From Fibrobacter sp. (GTDB lineage Bacteria; Fibrobacterota; Fibrobacteria; Fibrobacterales; Fibrobacteraceae), in the NCBI GenBank assembly GCA_017959225.1, contig JAGDBD010000065.1, positions 1 to 40,137 of the forward strand: a stretch of 40,137 nt of DNA, written 5' to 3'. Of this stretch, positions 26,396 to 35,700 are shown piece by piece. Under the pieces are notes generated by a model. The model saw nothing but the letters and a program-made list of their open reading frames with translations, searched no databases and was not told the DNA's origin. Both the position numbers and the translations under genes were made by a program. Positions within the stretch are counted from its first letter, which is position 1. The number at the start of each line of letters is the position of its first letter.

Positions 26396-28570
26396 TTGAT
26401 AGTGAAAGCGAATATGGAAAGTGAAATTTTAAAAGGGCTGAACAGCGATCAAAAATCGGCGGTCCTTTTTGATCATCAAAAAAATGGCCCCCTTTTGATT
26501 CTTGCTGCGGCGGGTTCAGGTAAAACTTCTGTTTTGACCAGGCGCATTCAATGGCGCGTTTTGCAAGGCGCAAAGCCGGAGTCGATTCTTGCTCTGACTT
26601 TCACGGCGAAAGCCGCAGCCGAAATGCGGGAACGGGTCCAAAAGCTTTTTCCGAATGCGGATATTCGCTTGAGCACGTTCCATTCCCTTGCCTACTCCAT
26701 TCTGCGAGAAAAATTCGGCGAAAAATTTGGCTGGGAACTGGTTGGTTTTTTAAAAGCGCCTAAACCTGGAGAAGGGGAATGTGAACACTTTGCCTGTGAA
26801 CTGGTGGATCATCACGTTTTGCCGAATGCGATTCCCCGGGATGATCTTTTTAAACCGGATCTTCCTTGTAAGCTTTGCAAAAAACTGGAACCGATTCGCC
26901 AAGGGGTTTTCAAAACGGGGAATATCGTTTTTGAAGATCTGATTTACCTGTCTACGGAATTGATAGAAAAAAATCTTACCGTGCAGAAAGAAATCCGAAG
27001 TCGTTTCAAGGAAGTTCTCGTGGATGAATATCAAGACATTAACCCTTCGCAATACAAGCTTGTCCGGGCGATCCTTGGAAATAACGAGAACCTCTTTGCC
27101 GTAGGCGACGACGATCAAGCGATATACGGATTTCGCGGAGCGGACATTGGGAACGTTTTCCGGTTTTGCAAGGATTTTCCGAGGGCAAAACTTTTGCGCT
27201 TAGAATGGAATTACCGCTCGGTTCCCAAAGTCCTTTATTTGGCAAATAACATTTTTAACGAAAAGCCTTTACTACTCCGCAAAACACTGCGTGCAGGGAA
27301 CAATTCTTTAAAACCGATTTTTTTGGAAAACCGCGACCCGGAACTTTGGGAAAGCGAAGATCCCCAAACCGAAATCCTTCGAATCGTTTCTAAAATCAAA
27401 GAACTTCGGGAGGCTTACGATCTGGAATTCAAAAATTTCGCCATTCTGGTCCGTTATAATCGGCAACGTTTGTACTACGAAGAAGCTCTTGAAAGTTTCC
27501 GGATTCCGATTTTTCGGGAAGAAACTGCCGAATCTCCAGAAGTTCCCGGTGTGCATGTAGAAACCGTTCACGGTTCTAAAGGATTGCAGTATACGGTGGT
27601 CTTTTACGCAGGACTTTCGGAACGTCTTACCCCAGGGGAATGTATGGGTTCCCGAAAACAGAAAAAAATACAATTAGAAGAAGAAAAACGTCTGTTTTAC
27701 GTCGGTGTGACCCGTGCAGAGGCAGTGCTCATTTTGCTATATTGTAAAAAACGTTTTTGGAAGGGCCGCCTTTCTGAATTTAAGCCATCGCGCTTTTTGC
27801 GCTATTTGGATAGGCCTGTCCCGGAGAAGTCTCATATGCCATTGATTCTGTTTAAAATCCGCGTTGTCATTTTGGTTTTGGGATATATGATGTTCGTGAT
27901 GCCGCCTTTTTTGTTCCGCTGCGTGTTTATGCGGAAGACAATCTCTGCGTGGGTGGAAAGCCGCGTCCAGGCGTTTACGAAGTTTTGCTTCAAGGTGCTT
28001 CGGGTTCATATCGATGTGGAAAACCAGTCAGCGCTTTCCCGCGTGGATTGGAACCGCCCGGTTTTTGTGGTGGGCAATCATCAGTCCTATTTCGATATTC
28101 CCATCGTTTTTTGGACACTGGGACGCTCCATCGGTTTCTTTGCCAAAAAAGAACTGACTTACATTCCCTTTTTGAATTTTTGGATGAAAGCTTTGCACTG
28201 CGTGATTGTGGATAGGAACAATTCCAAGGCATGCGTTGCCATTAAGGACCGCTTGGAATCTTCCCATGAAACCGCCCGGGTTTTTATTTTCCCGGAAGGA
28301 ACCCGCAGCAAGGACGGAACCGTCAAGCCGTTCAAAAGCGGAGCATTTAGACTTGCAACGGATTTGAATGCGATCATTCTCCCGATTTACATTCAGGGCT
28401 CTCGTTCCACATGGGAAACCCGTAAAGATTCTAACCGGGTCGTTGTGCGTTCAACGGTCATGGAACCTATCGATCTGAAGGTTCTTTCTGCCGAAAAGCC
28501 CATTAACCCGAAGACGGAACTTGTGCCTCTCGTTTACGAAAAGTTCCAGCAGATCGCTGCAAAACAGTAA
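26396..28570 (+). CDS. UvrD-type helicase fused in frame to PlsC-type 1-acylglycerol-3-phosphate acyltransferase
   Basis: One uninterrupted frame of 724 codons joins two unrelated enzymes. Residues 1-~475 are an SF1 helicase: AAAGSGKTSVLTRR (motif I), LTFTAKAAAEM (Ia), VDEYQDIN (II), VGDDDQAIYGFRGAD (III), WNYRS (IV), VETVHGSKGLQ (V), YVGVTRAEA (VI). The 2B subdomain is nearly absent, and four cysteines sit in the 1B region (CEHFAC, CKLC). From Met481 (27836) a complete 244-residue acyltransferase follows: a membrane segment, NHQSYFD (NHx4D) and FPEGTRSKDG. GGAG at 27823-27826 is 9 bases before that Met, so the acyltransferase may also be made alone. The start is TTG 26396 with AGGAG 7 bases upstream; an earlier TTG at 26357 lacks one. 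A terminator follows. Confidence 0.85.
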   Translation: MIVKANMESEILKGLNSDQKSAVLFDHQKNGPLLILAAAGSGKTSVLTRRIQWRVLQGAKPESILALTFTAKAAAEMRERVQKLFPNADIRLSTFHSLAYSILREKFGEKFGWELVGFLKAPKPGEGECEHFACELVDHHVLPNAIPRDDLFKPDLPCKLCKKLEPIRQGVFKTGNIVFEDLIYLSTELIEKNLTVQKEIRSRFKEVLVDEYQDINPSQYKLVRAILGNNENLFAVGDDDQAIYGFRGADIGNVFRFCKDFPRAKLLRLEWNYRSVPKVLYLANNIFNEKPLLLRKTLRAGNNSLKPIFLENRDPELWESEDPQTEILRIVSKIKELREAYDLEFKNFAILVRYNRQRLYYEEALESFRIPIFREETAESPEVPGVHVETVHGSKGLQYTVVFYAGLSERLTPGECMGSRKQKKIQLEEEKRLFYVGVTRAEAVLILLYCKKRFWKGRLSEFKPSRFLRYLDRPVPEKSHMPLILFKIRVVILVLGYMMFVMPPFLFRCVFMRKTISAWVESRVQAFTKFCFKVLRVHIDVENQSALSRVDWNRPVFVVGNHQSYFDIPIVFWTLGRSIGFFAKKELTYIPFLNFWMKALHCVIVDRNNSKACVAIKDRLESSHETARVFIFPEGTRSKDGTVKPFKSGAFRLATDLNAIILPIYIQGSRSTWETRKDSNRVVVRSTVMEPIDLKVLSAEKPINPKTELVPLVYEKFQQIAAKQ

Positions 28571-28875
28571 GCTTTGCCAAACTGAAAAATGGAATTTTTG
28601 CCATCCGGATTTTGACTCGGATGGCTTTCTTTTTTCGGCAAGGGATTGTTCCGAAAAAATCTGTGGATAAATTGTGATTTTAGTTGGTGATATTTTAGGG
28701 GTGTAATGACTACTTAATCGATGATATTTTGAATAGAAATTTAAATGCTCGAAATTGGCGAAATTTCGACGATTTTCAAGTTTTTTGGAAAAAGCTCTCG
28801 CAAATTGCAAGTTTTTGTTAAATTCAGGTTCGTAAAAAAGGGTATGTAAAACTTCTACCATTGCTTTTTGTTTGA
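28571..28875. other. dnaA upstream region, possible replication origin
   Basis: A gap of about 305 bases. It contains a terminator (28600-28635), one perfect DnaA box TGTGGATAA (28662-28670, complement of TTATCCACA), a strongly AT-rich stretch from about 28670 to 28850, and a 7-base dyad CGAAATT/AATTTCG at 28750-28768. The position next to dnaA and the AT richness fit an origin. Only one perfect box is visible, so this is a candidate only. Confidence 0.35.
28600..28635 (+). terminator. Rho-independent terminator after the helicase-acyltransferase gene
   Basis: GCCATCCG (28600-28607) pairs with CGGATGGC (28618-28625), followed by TTTCTTTTTT. Confidence 0.82.
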
Positions 28876-30354
28876 ATGTTGATAGATAATGTAATTCGGT
28901 TGGAGGACGCCTCACAGGGCCTGTGGGATTCAGTCCTTTCTTCTTTGCGAAGCTCGCTCTCGGCGAACTCTTTCGACATGTGGTTCGGCAAGAAGAACTT
29001 GACCCTGGATTGCATTGAAAATGGCTGTGCAAAGCTTGTGGCTGCAAACGAACTTGTGGCCACATGGATCAACGGTCAGTTCAAAAATGTCCTTTTAGAA
29101 GCGTTTAAGCAGGCAGATTCCGAAATCACGGATTACACGATTTCGGTTTCTACAAACAGCAAGGCTTCCCAGGTGATGATCATGTCCACGGAAGTGGCCG
29201 ATGAAGCCGAAATGGAAAAGCCTGTTGTCCGCAGACCGATGGTCAGCCGCGAAGAAAAACTGCAATTGGCAGAAAATGCGGCGACCCTTTCTACGTTCTA
29301 CCCGGATTATTCTTTTGAAAGCTTTGTAGAAGGCGATTCGAACCGGATTGCACTTGCCATGTGCCGTTCCATTGCGGAAAACCCCATGGAATGCTCCATG
29401 AATCCGTTCTTCCTTTTCGGTGGACCGGGAGTTGGCAAAACTCATTTGTTGCAGTCGATTGGCCGCTATGCGATTACATATAGCACGGCGTCCCGTGTGG
29501 TTTTCCGCACGGCGGAACAGTTCTTAAAAGACTATATGCGCACGCAGGATCCAAACGTTTCTCGCTTGGACCGGATGGAAGCCGTTGCAAAGCTTCGCGA
29601 AACTTATGAAGATCCGCAGCTTTTGCTGATCGATGATATTCAGGTGATTGCCGGCATCGGTCATGGTGCAACGGAAAAAGCTTTGTTCCAGGTGCTTCAA
29701 AAGCGTGTTTCTGCAAAACGCCAGACCGTTTTTTGCGCCGACCGCCGCCCCACGGAAATTCCGAATCTTTACGAAGGCTTTACCCGTTTTGACGGCAATA
29801 GCATAGCTGTGGATGTTCCGGATTTTTTGACGCGTTTGAACATTCTCCGCAAAAGGGCGAATGCCTTGCAGATTCCCACAGAAGAACGGGACCGCATTTT
29901 CCGTTGGGTTGCACAGCACCAGCGTGGAAATGTACGAGAAATCATCGGGGTCGTGACAAAGCTTATCGCTTACCACGATCTGCTGGGTGTGAACCTGACT
30001 TTGGACACCTTCAAGGAACTTTGCGAATCTTCGAACGTAATTGCACCTTCGGAAGTCGCAGATAAACCCATCCCGACTATCTCTTCCATTAAAGACGTGG
30101 TGGCGAACGCTTACCATGTTTCTGTGGATTCCCTGCGGGCCAATACCCGAGTCAAAACGGTGTCGATTCCGCGTAAAGTGGCAATGTATTTCTGCCGGGA
30201 ACTGACCAAGGAATCCCTGTTGAGCATCGGCTTCCAATTTGGCCGTGACTATTCCACGGTCATTGCAAGCATCAAGTCCGTGGAACGGGATATGCGGCAC
30301 GATCCGGACTTTGCATCCAAGGTTCAAAATATTCGGGAATCTTTTTCCATCTAG
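28876..30354 (+). CDS. dnaA: Chromosomal replication initiator DnaA
   Basis: The 492-residue protein has all DnaA domains: domain I (LWDSVLSSLRSSLSANSFDMWF, ~17-38), a short linker, the AAA+ domain III with FGGPGVGKTHLLQSI (Walker A 182-189) and LLIDDIQVI (Walker B, ~250-258), and domain IV (~400-470) with RKVAMYFCRELTKESLLSIG and the signature GRDYSTVIASIKSVE. The signature normally reads DHTTV; here DYSTV (458-462) places Tyr where a DNA-contacting His is usual. No ribosome site is seen before ATG 28876. dnaN and recF do not follow; pilin genes do. A divergent paralogue cannot be ruled out, but the complete domain set favours the true initiator. Confidence 0.9.
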   Translation: MLIDNVIRLEDASQGLWDSVLSSLRSSLSANSFDMWFGKKNLTLDCIENGCAKLVAANELVATWINGQFKNVLLEAFKQADSEITDYTISVSTNSKASQVMIMSTEVADEAEMEKPVVRRPMVSREEKLQLAENAATLSTFYPDYSFESFVEGDSNRIALAMCRSIAENPMECSMNPFFLFGGPGVGKTHLLQSIGRYAITYSTASRVVFRTAEQFLKDYMRTQDPNVSRLDRMEAVAKLRETYEDPQLLLIDDIQVIAGIGHGATEKALFQVLQKRVSAKRQTVFCADRRPTEIPNLYEGFTRFDGNSIAVDVPDFLTRLNILRKRANALQIPTEERDRIFRWVAQHQRGNVREIIGVVTKLIAYHDLLGVNLTLDTFKELCESSNVIAPSEVADKPIPTISSIKDVVANAYHVSVDSLRANTRVKTVSIPRKVAMYFCRELTKESLLSIGFQFGRDYSTVIASIKSVERDMRHDPDFASKVQNIRESFSI

Positions 30355-30431
30355 TGTGATGGCCACTGCATCGGATTGCCGTTTTTGCGCGATTTGCGCC
30401 AGTCCTCTGTATTATTTTGTTTACTCAAATG

Positions 30432-30454
30432 CTATAAATTGTATAAATTTATAG
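30432..30454 (+). promoter_or_regulatory. Perfect dyad and promoter element before the pilin operon
   Basis: CTATAAATT (30432-30440) and its exact complement AATTTATAG (30446-30454) flank GTATA. The right arm contains TAAATTTA (30444-30451), one base off TAnnTTTG and 4 bases before the GTG start. It could be an operator or an RNA hairpin. No ribosome site is visible. Confidence 0.5.
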
Positions 30455-30455
30455 T

Positions 30456-30992
30456 GTGAAAAAGACTATTCTGACAAAGAAGGGGTTTACCCTGATTGAA
30501 GCGCTGACCGTTGTGGCGATCATAGGCATTTTGTCTGCTGCCGGTTATGCGAGTTTGCGGCAAGCCATTGCGAATAGCCGTGTTAAAGATGCTGCGTACA
30601 ATATGGCTGCTTTTTCGGAAACGGCAGCAAATAAGGCTAAGCAGATTAGCGATACCGTTTGCGTGAAGGCGGTGAATAACCGTTTGGTGGCTTATAAGTC
30701 GGCTTGTGCCCTTGTCTCGTCGAATTCCACGGTTCTCGATCGGCTGGAAATGCCCACCGGGGTGAATATCGTAACGTCCGTGGCGAACGCCTTGGAAGGT
30801 TCCAATTGGAATGCAAACGGTAATGGTGCGGAGTTTGTGCCTCGCTTTGGACTTTCGGCGGCTCCGTTGGAAGGGTACTTTCTTGTGAAATACTTGGATG
30901 CGGATTTATATGGTGCGGCTGTGAAAGTGGAACATAGGAATTCCTTTGTATCGAAAATCAGTTACAATGGAACTTCTTGGTCGGATTTGTAA
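30456..30992 (+). CDS. Type IV prepilin-like protein (GspH/FimT-like position)
   Basis: A 178-residue pseudopilin. The short basic leader ends in KKG, followed by FTLIEALTVVAIIGILSAAGYASLRQ: the prepilin peptidase site G|F with Glu at position 5, and the N-terminal helix. The C-terminal part is a small globular domain with two cysteines (about 67 and 83). Start is GTG 30456, chosen because the leader fits and a promoter element is placed 4 bases upstream. It is the first gene of four; order and sizes fit the H-type minor pilin, but a main pilin is possible. Acts in the inner membrane and pilus. Confidence 0.85.
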   Translation: MKKTILTKKGFTLIEALTVVAIIGILSAAGYASLRQAIANSRVKDAAYNMAAFSETAANKAKQISDTVCVKAVNNRLVAYKSACALVSSNSTVLDRLEMPTGVNIVTSVANALEGSNWNANGNGAEFVPRFGLSAAPLEGYFLVKYLDADLYGAAVKVEHRNSFVSKISYNGTSWSDL

Positions 30993-31001
30993 GGAGCGTT
31001 A

Positions 31002-31454
31002 ATGGTGAAAGCGCCCAAAAAAGGCTTTGGCATTATCGAAGTGCTGATCGCGATTGCAGCACTCGGTTTTTTGTATATGGCGGTGAACCATTTGCAGACG
31101 GGAAACCGGGACACTCTTCTCCGCATCCGTGGACGTGACGGTGCAATTGAAGTGGCGCAGCAGGTGGTGGATTCTTTAAGCAGTCTTGGCATTTCCAGCT
31201 TGCAATCCGGCGCAACCATTATCATTCCAGAAATCAAACGCACTTGGAAGGGACAGCCGGGCAGCGAACAATACGAAATGACGGTAAAATACAAGGCAAA
31301 GATCGTCGTGGGGAATGATTCCAAATTTACCCGCAGCGAAGAAACCGCTTACGGTTCCACTTCTCACGTTTACGGTAAACACCTGGATGTGAGTGTTTCG
31401 TGGGATTTCAAAGGTTCGGAACAATCCATTAGCGTCTCGAGGATTATTCAATGA
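31002..31454 (+). CDS. PilV/GspI-like minor pilin
   Basis: A 150-residue prepilin. The leader KAPKKG is followed by FGIIEVLIAIAALGFLYMAV with Glu at position 5 of the mature form, typical of PilV/GspI proteins. The rest forms a small beta domain that I cannot assign more closely. AAGGAG 6 bases before ATG 31002 is a good ribosome site. The stop overlaps the next start (ATGA). Confidence 0.82.
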   Translation: MVKAPKKGFGIIEVLIAIAALGFLYMAVNHLQTGNRDTLLRIRGRDGAIEVAQQVVDSLSSLGISSLQSGATIIIPEIKRTWKGQPGSEQYEMTVKYKAKIVVGNDSKFTRSEETAYGSTSHVYGKHLDVSVSWDFKGSEQSISVSRIIQ

Positions 31455-32767
31455 AAAAGAACGGCTTTACATTGATGGAACTCGTGGTGTATATGGCGAT
31501 GATTGGAATCGTCGTTTTGGTGGCTGGCCAAGCTTTTTCGGATAGCACCAAGTTCCGCGTTAGAACGCAAAACATGTTGCGGGCTTCGGAAGAAGCGGAA
31601 AACGTGGCAGCGCTTTTTAAAGATGATGTTGCCCAAATGGGCGCTAAAATGTCGAAGGAATACAAGGGATCCTCTTCTACGGACTCTTTTTACGTCGCCG
31701 ATTTGGATCTCATTTACATGGATCCGTCGTCTTCGGTTCCGGACTCTTCTTCTTTTAGGATCGGCTCAGGCGCAACCAATGAAAATACAGATACGCTGAC
31801 CCTTCGAAGAATGCGTTTTGATGGAAACGGTCATTATGTTTCGTTAGAAGAAATCGCTTGGTATTTGGACGAAAACGACAGTACGCTTTGGAGAACTTGC
31901 AAGGTAATCGATAAAAAGACGGGCGTGTCCTTTTCTAACGAGGATCCTTGTGCGGCTTCCGAAAACCCAGTCCCTGTACAGATGGCATCCCACGTGGCAA
32001 AGTTCTATGTGGAACCTGCGCAACCGGGAGTTTCCGGATCGTTGACGACTCAGCTTTTGCCATCTACCGATACTTCCGTGCACAGCTTCCGTTTGATTTC
32101 TCATGAAATTGCAGATGACTGGAAAGCGGTGACCACTTCGGATCCGTCGGAAACGGTTGCCGTTTCGGGATTCTCTGCAAATTACGATTTTGAAGAGAAA
32201 AAGGTGGATGACGATGGAAAATTGGCGAGTCAGGTTTTTGTGGCGCAGCCTAATTCCACCGACGGTAACTGGAAAACCCTTTGCCAAAAGGTGACTTTAG
32301 AACCGAATGTGGATTACAAGATTTCTTTTGACATGCCTTATGCGGAAGACGCTTCCCGCATGTTCGTTCCGGGAAGAGACCATATGGCTGTCGGATTCCG
32401 CTATGTGGCAACGGGGGATCGCCCTGCTGAACTGAAAGATTTTCTTTTTTATCCGCCGGTTTCTGCCAATTCTTCCGGTACAAGAGAAATGCACTTTACC
32501 GTGCCGACTACTCTTGAAAACCTGTGCATGGCCTTTACCTTTGCAACCTATTCGCCGGTTGCTGCCACCGGGTATGTTTACCTTGGAAACGTAAAGTTAG
32601 AGAAAGAACCTTTTTCGAATTACGAATTCAACGATTATTTCACGACTTCAGACAGGGACAAGCAGAACGTCAAAGCGTTCCGCTTGCATTTGACGATTAA
32701 CCGCAGAGGCGAAACGGGATCGACGATGCTCATTATCCCGACACCGAGCAATGGACCAAGAAGCTAA
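31451..32767 (+). CDS. PilW/GspJ-like minor pilin with inserted carbohydrate-binding-like domain
   Basis: A 438-residue prepilin, large for this class. The leader KKNG is followed by FTLMELVVYMAMIGIVVLVAG with Glu5, and the J-type pilin fold continues with EVAALFKDDVAQMG-like text and CKVIDKKTG. It ends in VKAFRLHLTINRRGETGSTM, the usual last strand of PilW proteins. Between about residues 245 and 397 there is an extra segment with the layout of a jelly-roll binding module: VTLEPNVDYKISFDMPYAED, then TREMHFTVPTTLENLCMAFTF, then GYVYLGNVKLEKE. This resembles CBM4/9-type modules; the match is by pattern only. The start overlaps the previous gene by four bases. Confidence 0.8.
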   Translation: MKKNGFTLMELVVYMAMIGIVVLVAGQAFSDSTKFRVRTQNMLRASEEAENVAALFKDDVAQMGAKMSKEYKGSSSTDSFYVADLDLIYMDPSSSVPDSSSFRIGSGATNENTDTLTLRRMRFDGNGHYVSLEEIAWYLDENDSTLWRTCKVIDKKTGVSFSNEDPCAASENPVPVQMASHVAKFYVEPAQPGVSGSLTTQLLPSTDTSVHSFRLISHEIADDWKAVTTSDPSETVAVSGFSANYDFEEKKVDDDGKLASQVFVAQPNSTDGNWKTLCQKVTLEPNVDYKISFDMPYAEDASRMFVPGRDHMAVGFRYVATGDRPAELKDFLFYPPVSANSSGTREMHFTVPTTLENLCMAFTFATYSPVAATGYVYLGNVKLEKEPFSNYEFNDYFTTSDRDKQNVKAFRLHLTINRRGETGSTMLIIPTPSNGPRS

Positions 32768-32781
32768 TGCGGAGGGTGATT

Positions 32782-35700
32782 ATGCAGAATAGCAAGAGAG
32801 GTGTTTCGTTAGTCGTCGTTTTGCTTTTTATGCTCGTGGCGACAATTGCCGCAACGGCGACTTTCCGCTGGCTGACTGCGCAAAGCAAAGCTTCCGCTTC
32901 GCGCATGGTTCAAAGTGAAGCCTACCAGTCTGCGGTGGCGGGTATTGAAGCGGCCCGCTCCTGGATGACTTTCCACGGCAACGATTTGGGCGGAATCATT
33001 CAGCAGTATTTTGTCGGCGATAAAAAACCGATTCTTTTGAATTCTGCACTGCCCACTTTGAACCGTTCTGGTCAAAAATATGACGTGTGGCTTGTGGGCG
33101 TTGACGTGTCCAATACGGATTACAAATTGAAGCTCGTTTCGCAGGGTGTTGCGCGGGACAGTTCCAAGCATAGCGAAGTTGCCGTGTTGAACGTGAGCGG
33201 TTTATACCGGGTTCGCGTGCCGAGCAACAACGGCGGCAATTTGAACTTTGAAGAAGCTTTTTTTGGAAGCGTAAGCGGGACTCAGGCCTATGAAGTAAAC
33301 TCGGGCATTATCAATGGCGACGTGACTATTGGCGGTGCTTACGCCTCTTCTGCCGATCATATCGTGGTAACTGGAAATTTGATTGTGAATTCGAATACCA
33401 GTTTAGGCGACGCGTATGTGAAAGGTTCAGTTTGCTCCTGTACGAATTTTCACGTAGAAAGGGACGCCCGTTTTGCAAGCACCCTTTATGTGGGTGGCGG
33501 TTCAAGTGGCATGGTCGTCGATGGGGATTTGTTCCTTGACAAAGGTGTGGACTTTAACCCGAACATCAACGTTTGTTCCAATAATTCCTGCGGAAACGGA
33601 AGCTTGACCGTCGGTGGCGATATGACGAGCCTTGACGACGTGGTGATGCTGAATAGCAATTCGAACGGGTACACGTATACTGTCTATGGAAACTTGGTGG
33701 TGAATGATGGACAGTTTGTTTTCCCGACAAAGTCTACTGCTGCCGTGTGGCCGTGGTTGACGGAAGGTGACGGGTATAAATTCAGCGCACTTGGAAACGT
33801 TTATGTGGATGGTGGCGTACACGACGGTACTTTTACCGCATTTACGATTGCCCCAGACTTTAATTTCGGCGCAGCCGGAAAGATTGTGTTTTTACCCGGT
33901 ATGTACGAAATTTCTTCGGCAAACGGAGGACTTGTTTACCCGCATTGGCAGAGCAATAATGTGACAGTAAACGACGGCAAAGCTTATTACCCGAAGGAAG
34001 ACGGCAGTCTTGTGGAAATGGGAAATCTGGCTCCTAATACTTATTGCAATAAAACGGATTGCGCCATTATGAACACGTATACCAATGGTTCTTGGTATTA
34101 TGGTGGCACTTTCCCATTCTTTGACAATGGAAATGACGATTATTTCCGCAATGAAATTTTTGCACAAATTAATGGAAATTACAAGACCAGTATTTCGTCT
34201 TCGGATACGGTCGGCTGGTGGGCAAATCCGATGACAGAATATGCGGAAGCGATTACGGAAGAATCCAATGGAAATTGTTCCGGTGCGCATATTGCAGACC
34301 CGATCCAGTTTAACGATTCGTTGGTAAACAGTTCCGAACTGATTAGTATCGATCATCAAAGCGTTTGCACGAATGAAATCGTGTATGTGACCCAAGGCGC
34401 TTCTGAACTGTGGGGAACGGAAAACAATGGTTCCCGCTGGGGTGAATTGAATCGCTGCTTTGAACTGGCTTCTGAAGCAAATCACCTGTATGAAGATTCT
34501 TGGCTTTTGATTGAATTCGGCGCAACGACGTTTGCAAACTACAATGGCGAAACGATTTCCCACAATATGATCATCATCTTTGATGAATATACCAATGTGA
34601 CCCTTCCGCCAACGACTTCTTCGGCATATGTGATTATGTATTTCAAGAAGGGTGGATCTATCGAAGTGAAGGATGCGGGAAGCTATCACAATTTCTTCTT
34701 CTTCAGCAAGGGCGATTTGGATTACAATGATGGATCTTCCAAAGACATTACAGGATCGATCTTCCTTTCGGACTGCCATTCCATTACTTCGAACAACAAA
34801 GTCACTGCGGAATACAATTCGAATTTGACGGCGGCCCTTACCGAAGTAGGCGTGATTTGTAATTATGATGGGACAGGTCTTTGCTCCGTTTCTTCTGGAA
34901 CAGTGGTAGCAGATGACAGTGAATCTTCGGGAGATGTCTTTAGCGGCGTTTATGACAGCAGCTTTGTGGCGATTGCTCCACAGGTCGGTGTGAGTCTTGT
35001 TTCGCAGTACCGGAACAATGAACTGGATGTGGACAATTTAGGCGAAGGGGATTACTCGTCCATTTCCCCGTCGATTTTGATTTTGCCGAGAATTGTGTAT
35101 TTGACGCGGGACGCCGAAGGGAAACTTCCGGATTATTACAATGTGATCAATTTGAACGGGGCAAATGAATCGAAGACCCCTGCCCGCGTAGCCTGCTCAC
35201 CCTCCCTTCCGACGACGGGAGCGCTTTACGACGGAACGAATCTGTTGAGCAATGGAATTTACCTTTGCACGTATTCCAGCAGTGATTATGGGGACGCTTC
35301 TTTCTATGTGAATGTTTCGGGCACAGGATCGACCGTTCCGAAGGTTCATTTTGAATCGGCTTTTGCCGAGTTGACGGCGGATGTTCCGGCGAGCATCAAC
35401 TTGGTGGTTCCCGCTTCGACTCAGGCTCAGAACGTTTCTGTGAACGTGCTTGCGCCTTCCATGCCGACGGGTTGGAATTACGTGGCGAATTCCACTTATT
35501 TGACGTGGATCGGTGACAACCTGTATACGGCAACGGTCACACCTTCGGCAACGAGCAGTGTGGTGGCGGAACTCTTTACGGTTTCTGTGGAATCGGGAAC
35601 GACAGAAGGAACGGCTACGTTCCAGTTGACGACTCCCTGCGACGGTTGCGTCATCACTTCTCCGGATATGGAAACCGCCTATATTTCGGGCGTTGCGACT

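Noticed and set aside
33892-34779. Leftward frames of up to 295 codons inside the giant pilin gene
   Set aside because: The rightward frame is continuous over 7.3 kb with pilin and domain patterns; the leftward ones are low-complexity shadows.
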